From: Patiria pectinifera
Lineage: Eukaryota > Echinodermata > Asteroidea > Valvatida > Asterinidae
Length of the DNA: 64,000 bases
Assembly (NCBI GenBank): GCA_029964075.1
Contig: CM057147.1
Coordinates: 17,691,513-17,755,512, forward strand
Direction of reading: 5' to 3'
Shown: positions 39,951-46,473 of the stretch, one piece after another
Layout of the letters: each line of letters begins with the position of its first letter
Position numbering within the stretch: the stretch's first letter is position 1
Notes under the pieces: model-generated
The model's input: only the letters and a program-made list of their open reading frames with translations
Databases searched by the model: none
What the model was told of the DNA's origin: nothing
Translations under genes and position numbers: made by a program

Positions 39951-41580
39951 ACTTTTGAGCAATTTTTGTCGGGTTGGATTTTTGGGTCAAAAACTGACTT
40001 TTTCGATGATGCCCGCTATGGAAAACGTTGAAGTTTTGGGGGTATTTTATAAAAATCCAAAAAAGTTTGGTTTTCTCAGTGGATACTGAATGTAATGAGT
40101 TGAACTCTACAGGGAATTCAATGCTGGTCTCTAGGCATCTGGTGTAAACTTTTGAGCAATTTTTTTTCGAGTTGGATTTTTTGGTCAAAAACTGACTTTT
40201 TCGATGATGCCGGCTATGGAAAACGTTGAAGTTTTGGGGGTATTTGGTAAAAAAGTAAGAAGTTTTGTTTTCTCGCTGGATTCTGAATGGAATGAGTTGA
40301 ACTCTTCAGGGAATTCAATTCCGGCCTCTAGGCACCTTGTGTAAACTTTTGAGCCGTTTTTGTCGAGTTGGATTTTTGGGTCAAAAACTGACTTTTTCGA
40401 TGATGCCGGCTAGGCAAAACGTTGAAGTTTTGGGGGCATTTGGTAAAAAATTAAAAAGTTTTGTTTTCTTACTGGATCCTGAATGTAATGAGTTGAACCC
40501 TTCAAGGAATTCAATTCTGGCCTCTAGGCACCTTGTGTAAACTTTTGAGCAATTTTGTCGAGTTGGATTTTTGGGTTAAAAACTGACTTTTTCGCTGATG
40601 CCGGCTATGGAAAATGTTGAAGTTTTGGGGGCATTTGGTAAAAAGTTAAAAAGTTTTGTTTTCTCACTGGATTCTGAATGTAATGAGTTGAACTCTTCAG
40701 GGAATTCCATGCTGGTCTCTAGGCATCTCGTGTAAACCTTTGAGCAATTTTTGTCGAGTTGGATTTTTGGGTAAAAAACTGACTTTTTCGCTGATGCCGG
40801 CTATGGAAAACGTTGAAGTTTTGGGGGCATTTGGTAAAAAATTAAAAAGTTTTGTTTTCTCACTGGATTCTGAATGTAATGAGTTGAACTCTTCAGGGAA
40901 TTCAATGCTGGTCTCTAGGCACCTCGTGGAAACTTCTGAGCAATTTTTGTCGAGTTGGATTTTAGGGTCAAAAACTGATTTTTTCGATGATGTCGGCTGT
41001 GGAAAACGTTGAAGTTTTGGGGGTATTTTATAAAAATCCAACAAGTTTGGTTTTCTCAGTGGATACTGAATGTAATGAGTTGAACTCTTCAGGGAATTCA
41101 GTGCTGGCCTCTAGGCACCTCGTGTAAACTTCTGAGCAATTTTAGTCGAGTTGGATTTTTGGGTCAAAAACTGATTTTTTTCGATGATGCCGGCTATGGA
41201 AAACGTTGAAGTTTTGGGGGCATTTGGTAAAAAATTAAAAAGTTTTCTTTTTTTACTGGATTCTGAATGTAATGAGTTGAACTCTTCAGGGAATTCAATG
41301 CTGGTTTCTAGGCACCTCGTGTAAACTTTTGAGCAATTTTTGTCGAGTTGGATTTTTGGGTCAAAAACAGATTTTTTTGATGATGCCGGCTATGTAAAAC
41401 GTTGAAGTTTTGGGGGTATTTTATAAAAATACAAAATGTTTGGTTTTCTCAGTGGACACTGAATGTAATGAGTTGAACTCTTTTGGGAATTCAATTCTGG
41501 CCTCTAGGCACCTCGTGTAAACTTTTGAGCAATTTTTGTCGAGTTGGATTTTTGGGTCAAAAACTGATTTTTTTCGATGA

Positions 41581-41659
41581 ATCCAGTGAGAAAACAAAAC
41601 TTTTTAATTTTTTACCAAATGCCCCCAAAACTTCAACGTTTTCCATAGCCGGCATCATC
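41581..41659 (-). repeat. Inverted 79 bp satellite fragment at the array 1 boundary
   Basis: Array 1 stops at TTTTTTTCGATGA (41580). The next 79 bases are the reverse complement of the G-form monomer from GATGATGCCGGC to CTCACTGGAT. Unique DNA follows (caagacacagtgg). A head-to-head join therefore marks the right edge of the array. Confidence 0.85.
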
Positions 41660-41847
41660 CCAAGACACAGTGGACCTCTTACATCCCACTGCCCCTACGG
41701 CCAGTAATGGCTATGGGACCTTTACCCTTTTTACCCACCAAAAAAAGGGAATATTTTTTTCTCTTTGAAATTGGGAAGGTTGTTATCCTTCACTTGGTTT
41801 TCACTCTTCTATTTATCTTTTTCCCCCCATTTTTCGCCTCCGTGAAG
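41660..41847 (+). other. Intron tail before exon 2, with polypyrimidine tract
   Basis: This is non-satellite intron sequence. Its last 60 bases are pyrimidine-rich (ctatttatctttttcccccc) and lead to the acceptor gaag at 41844-41847. An open frame across 41707-41985 is non-coding apart from chance overlap with the exon. Confidence 0.6.
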
Positions 41848-41955
41848 TTAGCACGTATACCACCGCTCTTGCCATCTTCCAAGCTTGTTCCATCGCTGTG
41901 GCGCCGTTTTGCGGAATTCTTCTGGACAGAAACAGGACCAAAAAGTCAATGGCAG
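41848..41955 (+). CDS. Exon of an SLC43-like MFS transporter, TM8 and following basic loop
   Basis: This exon is 108 bases long, in phase 1 at both ends, with acceptor ccgtgaag| and donor GGCAG|gtaaaa. It encodes about 36 residues starting V-STYTTALAIFQ. A hydrophobic helix of about 20 residues follows (ALAIFQACSIAVAPFCGILL), then the basic cytoplasmic motif LLDRNRTKK. In LAT3/LAT4 the matching place has TM8 ending in a 'CAPWNGLLMDR' stretch, so APFCGILLDR fits in both position and pattern. D-R-x-x-R loops of this kind are common between MFS helices. The exon sits only 268 bases beyond the end of satellite array 1. Skipping it would keep the frame, because its length is a multiple of three. 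Confidence 0.8.
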
Positions 41956-42169
41956 GTAAAATGGAAACAAAAATCATTTGCATAAATGAAAGGTCATTTG
42001 CACGACAGAAACTTCATTTTCATAACAGAGAAAAAGTGCATTGAAAGGACTTCGTGTTTATTTGCATCAAGTGTGTATTTTCATAAAACTCCAAACTTGA
42101 GCAGATGAGAATTCTTTGCTAATCTGCAATTTCGAATTATTTGAATTGGTTGTTTTAATATACATAATA
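41956..42169 (+). other. Intron 2, first part
   Basis: AT-rich intron sequence follows the splice donor at 41956. I see no gene. Short 'catttgcat' and 'tcattttcat' strings recur but form no clear repeat. Confidence 0.5.
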
Positions 42170-42680
42170 AACATCGCAAAAAAAGAAAGTCCACACTCAT
42201 TGGAGGGGTCATAATTTTGAATCTGATCGTCTTATGATGACGTCATTTATATAGACCTTTGGGAATGGTGTTGGCTACATTTTGATACCCCATTTGCTAC
42301 CAAAGACTGTAAATCATCCAACGGTAATATGAAAAATGACGCAGTTTGAAAAGTTGCAAATTTAAAGAGTACACAAGCGGAAATTGCTGCTTGACAGTGT
42401 CACACTGCCTGAAACGAATGACAGGGAATAGTACCGATCGCACAGTGCATGCATGCAATTTCTCAGGCAATTTCTCCTCGCGTAATCTTTAAATTTGCAA
42501 CTTTTTAAACTGCATAATTTTTCATAAACAGTTGTCAATCTTGGATGAGTTTAAGTCTTTGGTAGCAAACAGGGTATCAAAATGTAGCTAATAAAATTCC
42601 CCAAAGGCCTATATAAATGACGTCATCATTAGACTATCAGATTAAAAAAATGGGTGTGGACATTCTTATTTTGCAGTGTT
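42170..42680. mobile_element. Fold-back / MITE-like element, about 510 bp
   Basis: The two halves are an imperfect inverted repeat with arms of more than 200 bases. The left outer end AACATCGCAAAAAAAGAAAG mirrors the right end CTTATTTTGCAGTGTT. TGATGACGTCATTTATATAG (42236) mirrors CTATATAAATGACGTCATCA (42609), and GTTGCAAATTTAAAGA (42353) mirrors TCTTTAAATTTGCAAC (42487). There is no coding sequence. This fits a non-autonomous DNA transposon lying in intron 2. I did not find a convincing target-site duplication. Confidence 0.75.
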
Positions 42681-43010
42681 GAAAAATTTAATGCATATAA
42701 TACAAGAGGGATGTAAATCTGCCACAATTTTGTCCTGTCAGACACATAAGCATGAACTTTTAAATTCTCAGATCAATTTCAAGAAATCAGACTTGGGAGT
42801 ATTGTAATTTAGCAAGTGTAGCATTTAGCCAGAAATTTGTCGCAGTCACAGATAGCTGGAGATTTAAAAACAAAAGATCAAAGCACCTTGCGTGTGCAGT
42901 ATACGCCCTAAATGTGGGTTTTGTTGGAGATTAAAATTTGGGGGGAATTGTTCAGATGACTAGTATAAAAAAAGGTGTGCCAACACCTCAGAGTTAGCTT
43001 CTTCATACCA
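42681..43010. other. Intron 2, middle part
   Basis: This is AT-rich sequence with no ORF of note and no repeat that I recognise. Confidence 0.5.
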
Positions 43011-43096
43011 GCGGCATAGCCAGGGTTCTCATCACAGGAGGGTTGAGTGAGGGGGGGGGAAGGGGGTGCCTGGATGTTACAGTGTGGGGGGGGGCA
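43011..43096. repeat. G-run rich transposon remnant
   Basis: GCGGCATAGCCAGG is followed by several G runs (9, 5 and 9 bases). A similar start, GGCGTAACCAAGG followed by G and C runs, lies at 45410. The two look like ends of one family of degraded mobile elements, but no coding remains. Confidence 0.4.
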
Positions 43097-43124
43097 ATTT
43101 CTGTTAAACCTGTTAACCTTGGTC

Positions 43125-43311
43125 AATTCACTCTTTTCACACTCCGCCATTGGGCATGCAGAGCCTTGATCTGGCAACTTTACACAATAAAATAGCCGGT
43201 TCAGTGATCTGAACCCCGACTCGGAATCACTGAACCGGCTATATTTATTGTGTAAAGTTGCCAGATCGAGGCTCTGCATGCCCATGGCGGAAGTGTGAAA
43301 AGAGTGAATTG
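43125..43311. mobile_element. Hairpin element, 84-86 bp arms and 17 bp loop
   Basis: The left arm 43125-43208 (from CAATTCACTCTTTTCACAC to CGGTTCAGTGAT) and right arm 43226-43311 (from ATCACTGAACCGG to GTGTGAAAAGAGTGAATTG) are nearly perfect reverse complements. The differences I see are a few substitutions and a two-base length difference between the arms. The transcript could fold into a long stem. The 125-codon minus-strand ORF across it is an incidental reading of the hairpin. Confidence 0.85.
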
Positions 43312-43477
43312 TAGGACAAACAAATTTCCATTTGGGGGGCGGGCATTGTCCCCTTTAGCAGCTGCTTCATGCAATGTTTCCACAAAGTCAAAATCAAAGA
43401 GTTCAGCTTCTAGAAAAGGAAAGAATGACTAAAATATTTCTTTCTTGTCTAATGTTTGCAACTGTAATTTGTGCTAG

Positions 43478-43667
43478 GTTCTGAGCGAGGGCCATACGAT
43501 GACCTGCTGGACAGTCGCATTGTCTTTGCCTTCACAAGCCTCCTGTATGTTGCCTTTAATGTCACCCTCATCATTAATGTTATCGAGGTCCGCTATGTGT
43601 CCTTCGCCTTGCACATCATCACAAGGTCCTTCATGTACTCACTTGTAGTCACCGGATGCGCACTTTT
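43478..43667 (+). CDS. Exon of an SLC43-like MFS transporter, TM9-TM10
   Basis: This exon is 190 bases long, with acceptor gtgctag|GTTCTG and donor CTTTT|gtgagt. The first two bases complete a Gly codon with exon 2. It ends in phase 2. The peptide starts SERGPYDDLLDSRIV. It then has a helix of about 22 residues (FAFTSLLYVAFNVTLIINV), a short turn (IEVRY) and a second helix holding HIITRSFMYSLVV. In LAT3/LAT4 I recall '...LTSLQCVGFS...' followed by 'ISRSFLYGG' in TM10, so IITRSFMYS is a strong family match. A GTG-started 66-codon ORF from 43471 is the same frame read into the acceptor and is not a separate gene. Confidence 0.85.
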
Positions 43668-43747
43668 GTGAGTATATTGTCAACTCCCTCTGTCTAAACT
43701 CAAACGCTTTTTGCGATATTCCTATACACGTACAAACAGGGTCCGCT

Positions 43748-43950
43748 CATAAGTCCAATGCCTCATTGGTCCGACGCCTCGTAAGTCTGACTAAATCGCA
43801 CCCCCCAACCAAATAAAGGCCCATAAGTCCGACGCCTCATGCCTCGGACGCCTCATAGCTCTGACGCCTCATAGCTCAGACGCCTTGTACGCTTTGTTTT
43901 TTCGACGTCGGACTAGTGAGGCGTCAGACTTATGAAGCGTCGGACTTATG
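43748..43950. repeat. 16-bp motif repeated in both orientations (fold-back cluster)
   Basis: Copies of a 16-mer close to CATAAGTCCGACGCCT occur at 43748, 43764 and 43822, with variants at 43838, 43854 and 43870. The reverse complement (AGGCGTCAGACTTATG, AAGCGTCGGACTTATG) fills 43919-43950. Flanks GTACAAACAGGGTCC and GGCTCCGTACACAC look like weak terminal inverted repeats, so this may be a small palindromic mobile element. Confidence 0.7.
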
Positions 43951-44338
43951 ATATGGCTCCGTACACACTTAAGGGGAAAAAATCCCTGCTTTAAATCCAC
44001 TTGTTCTTTGCATAGATATCATATTTTGCAACTAGTATGCCAACCTTGAGATGAGCTACAAAACAAATATAAAATATTATACCCCCTATTTTTTGATATT
44101 TGGTAGAAAACATGTTGGGGTTTAATTTCACCAAAGTTTGTCTCACGGTCACGTGATCCACAAGGTCAGAGTAAAGATAAAAAGGCCATCATATTTCAAA
44201 TTGCTCTGACACGATAAAGTATGATAAAACTTGGATTTCTTATGATGTGACTTTTCTGATGCACTCCTTAATGCAGTCGTCCTCCGAGACTGATTAGGAA
44301 TAGTAAATGACCTACGGCCAAAAAAAAAAAAAATATTT
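43951..44338. other. Intron 3, middle part
   Basis: No coding is visible. An 8-base palindrome TCACGTGA (44149-44156, within GGTCACGTGATC) is an E-box core of the MITF/TFEB/USF type. Single sites of this kind are frequent by chance. Confidence 0.4.
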
Positions 44339-44659
44339 GGTCTCTGGTCAGACCAAAGTTCCGGAATTGACGCGGGGACGCGGATTTTTTTCTTTTTTCT
44401 TCAAGCTTGGATTGTACAGACAAGGTGGGGTACAATTTTGCTTTTTTGGTGTCCTCATGTACATTGGTGTCCTCCATAATTTGCCTTGGTGCTCTCGATC
44501 ATTTGCCTTGGTGCAATTTCCTATTCCTTTGTGCTCTTTGGTAAAAAAAAATTGAGGAGGTGCGGCAATAGAGGGCGCTGTTGGAGCTGCCGCGGAACAT
44601 TTTGGAAAAAAAAGATTGCCCCGCATGATTAAAATCGATGCGCGCTCTGACCAGAGACC
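44339..44659. mobile_element. MITE-like element with 14 bp terminal inverted repeats
   Basis: GGTCTCTGGTCAGA at 44339-44352 is matched by TCTGACCAGAGACC at 44646-44659. Inside are direct-repeat words (TTTGCCTTGGTGC twice, TTGGTGTCCTC-like twice) and A/T runs, with no coding. Overlapping ORFs on both strands are too short and too low in complexity to support a gene. Confidence 0.6.
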
Positions 44660-45064
44660 GACTTATTAATTTTTTTTTGCCTAACTAACAAATAAACTAT
44701 TCATAAGATGGGAATTTTGCGTCGGGGTGATGTATATATTATATTTCACTCGGGGGCGGGAGGTAACACACTAAGTATACAGTGTTTATACGTCGGTGAA
44801 GGGCAAACCTAAATTTGATAACAAGTAAACAAAGATTGTTTGAAGTCATTTTTATTGATTCTTGAATGGCAGAATTACAAAGTACCACAGTAACAGGGAC
44901 GGGAAAAATGTCACATTTTTTAGCCTAAATATATAAAATGACCTAAATGTGAAAAGCCCATATGACTTGGGTTTTAGACATGGCAATATATTTACTGGAC
45001 ATTTTTGTTACTTTGTCCAGACAATAACCTTTCGTTTTCCTTAAAATTTTGTGTTTTTTTGTAG
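44660..45064 (+). other. Intron 3, tail with polypyrimidine tract
   Basis: AT-rich intron sequence ends in the tract gtgtttttttgtag, the acceptor of exon 4. No other feature is seen. Confidence 0.55.
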
Positions 45065-45188
45065 TTTTCCAATAAAGTATTTTGGAAGCACCACCGGGCT
45101 GGTTGAGAGTGCGGCTGCAGTAGTTGGTTTACTACAGAGGCCCATGTTTGCCCTCCAACAGAACCAGTTGGACAATGATCCATTTTGG
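45065..45188 (+). CDS. Exon of an SLC43-like MFS transporter, TM11
   Basis: This exon is 124 bases long, with acceptor ttttttttgtag| and donor TTTTGG|gtgagt. One base completes a Phe codon from exon 3, and 41 codons follow, ending in phase 0. The peptide begins FPIKYFGSTTGLVESAAAVV and continues GLLQRPMFALQQNQLDNDPFW. In LAT3/LAT4 the matching part reads as FP-x2-HFG-x3-GL, then SAVVSLLQFP-F, then LQNDPFY. FP..YFG...GL, AAVVGLLQRPMF and L-DNDPFW match that pattern closely. This is the best evidence for the family. TM12 and the C-terminus should follow in a further exon, which I cannot find in this window. Confidence 0.88.
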
Positions 45189-45224
45189 GTGAGTACAAGT
45201 TAGGAATATTTTTTTTCTTTTCAG

Positions 45225-45416
45225 GGTATTGAGTATGTGTCTATGGGCTCCCAGCACAAGTACCCCCTCAACGGTAAGAAAGGGAGAGTCGGGGGAGACC
45301 ACTTGGAGAGACGTTGGAACGTATTGACGATGATCGACGCTCGGGGCTCACGCAAAGAAGCTATGACTTTCTGCACATTTCTAAATAAAATTAGTCATGC
45401 GTACCCATTGGCGTAA
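45225..45416 (+). other. Possible alternative 3' exon or chance open frame
   Basis: A good acceptor (tttttcttttcag) sits at 45224, only 36 bases after the exon 4 donor. The frame that phase 0 would select stays open for 63 codons to TAA at 45414-45416, with an AATAAA at 45384-45389. A donor-like ACG|gtaagaa lies at 45273. The peptide (GIEYVSMGSQHKYPLN...) is polar and does not resemble TM12 of SLC43 proteins. A 36-base intron would be unusually short for an animal, so I regard this as unproven. Confidence 0.15.
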
Positions 45417-45455
45417 CCAAGGGGGGGCGCCCCCCCCCCCACCAAAAAATTCAAA
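45410..45455. repeat. G/C-run remnant
   Basis: GGCGTAACCAAGG runs into seven G and then a long C run. This resembles the element at 43011. It is probably the end of a decayed transposon. Confidence 0.4.
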
Positions 45456-45642
45456 ATGTGCCGCTTGCAAAAGAAGTGTCATTTTAAAGAATTTGTTTTT
45501 GAGTTATTAAAAACAAAGAGAAATCTAGATGACTATTTTTGACTTCCCTTAACCGCATGGCTTTATGAAATGTGAATGAATTAATAAGAACATAGAGCGC
45601 CCTCTAGCTTCAAAAGAGGTCAAGCCCCACCCCCCAACATTC

Positions 45643-46018
45643 ATTTTTTTTTTTTTCAACGAAATTATATAACACATTAAAGCCTGACTATATCTCTATC
45701 CACTCATTTTTAACGCATTCCATTTGGGTCCCTAGATCCAGAAATACAATCAATTAAGTGAAAGGGTGTACATTTTACTTGGGCCACTCTCACCTGTGAT
45801 GCCACCAACTTCAACTTGCTGATTCAATGCCTATTCAATGGTCTAACCCAGATTTAGTATGTCCAGGTGAGAGTGGCCAAGTAAAACTGTATACACTTTC
45901 ACTCAATGATTGTATTTCTGGATCTAGGGACCCAAGTGGAATGGGGTAAAAAAGGAGTAGATTGGGAAATAGTCCGGCTTTAAGGTAATATATAATTTCA
46001 TTGAAGAAAAAAAAAAAA
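45643..46018. mobile_element. Fold-back / MITE-like element, about 375 bp
   Basis: Inverted-repeat arms of about 150 bases flank a 67-base centre (45797-45863). The left arm has T run, CAACGAAATTATATAACAC, GGGTCCCTAGATCCAGAAAT and GGGCCACTCTCACCTG. The right arm mirrors these with CAGGTGAGAGTGGCC, ATTTCTGGATCTAGGGACCC, ATATATAATTTCATTGAAG and an A run. There is no coding. Confidence 0.75.
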
Positions 46019-46139
46019 TTACACAGTTTTTACCCCTCAGCCGAGAGGCTAGAGGGGTATTGTCATCACTTACAACGTCCGTCCTTATAGACGTCCCTAT
46101 GCCATCACCCCACATGTCCTTCCCGTAGAGTTGTCCAGC

Positions 46140-46473
46140 CGGGCTTCCGTCCGGATGATAACTTGAGTTATAAATGTTATTTGGGATTGTAACTTCAGTT
46201 TGGTACAGGCAACTTGGGATTGGTTTTGGGGTCAAAAGGTCAGAGTTCCAGGTCACTGTGGTGAGTTAAAGGTTAATGGTTTCTGGATGATAACTGGAGT
46301 TAGAAATGAGATTTGGGTTTCTTACTTTGGTGGGGGTTGCCCTTGGGTACAGGCAAGATGGGATTGTTTTTCGGGTCACTTGAACGAATCAAAGGTCAAG
46401 GTCACAGCCACGGGTTCAGGGTAAATGGTTTCCAGATGATAACTTGAGATAGAATTGAGATTTGGGTGACTTT
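46140..46473. repeat. Degenerate tandem repeat, period about 130-150 bp, 2.3 copies
   Basis: GGATGATAACTTGAGTTA (46153), GGATGATAACTGGAGTTAGA (46285) and AGATGATAACTTGAGATAGA (46434) start successive units. These share 'gatttgggtt', 'ggtacaggcaa.ttgggattg' and 'aggtcaaggtcac'-like words. The last copy ends where satellite array 2 begins. Repeats with this wording are common in invertebrate genomes, but I cannot name the family. Confidence 0.6.

Larger units (their letters stand above)
174..41580 (+). repeat. Satellite array 1: about 211 tandem copies of a 196 bp monomer
   Basis: Head-to-tail monomers repeat every 196 bases, or 195 where the G5 run before 'catt' is G4, for 41.4 kb without a non-satellite insertion that I could see. 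Each unit carries in order TTGAGCAATTTTTGT, a variable tetrad (CGAG, TTCAG or CCAG), TTTTTGGGTCAAAAACTGAC, TTTTTCGATGATGCCGGC, GGAAAACGTTGAAG, a variable block (Y form 'ttttataaaaagcc' or G form 'ttggtaaaaaattaa'), CTCACTGGAT, GAATGTAATGAGTTGAAC, CAGGGAATTCAAT and AGGCACCTCGTGTAAAC. Most monomers carry one EcoRI (GAATTC), one NaeI (GCCGGC) and one AclI (AACGTT) site. The array lies entirely inside an intron of the SLC43-like gene. I do not recognise the family by name. The period is close to a nucleosome repeat length. Confidence 0.97.

Noticed and set aside
133-41580. More than a hundred open frames of 61-67 codons on both strands of the satellite, with near-identical peptides (for example SNFCRVGFLGQKLTF)
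   Set aside because: Each starts at a non-ATG codon (usually TTG) and stops at the conserved TAA or TGA of every monomer. The period of 196 is not a multiple of three, so frames do not continue between units. They are by-products of a conserved repeat, not a protein family.
41707-41985. A 92-codon + strand ORF
   Set aside because: It runs through a polypyrimidine tract and reads the true exon 41848-41955 in the wrong frame.
42908-43285. A 125-codon minus-strand ORF
   Set aside because: It covers a G-run remnant and the hairpin element, with no recognisable domain.
44149-44156. TCACGTGA palindrome as a lysosomal (CLEAR) control site of the transporter gene
   Set aside because: It is a single intronic 8-mer with no supporting context; it is expected by chance at this rate.
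44268-44626. Overlapping ORFs of 69, 82 and 92 codons on both strands
   Set aside because: They lie inside a MITE-like element with A/T runs and have mutually conflicting frames and low-complexity peptides.
46140-46473. Coding potential of the GATAAC-type repeat (74-codon ORF at 46200)
   Set aside because: It is tandemly repeated, the frame breaks between copies, and no domain is visible.
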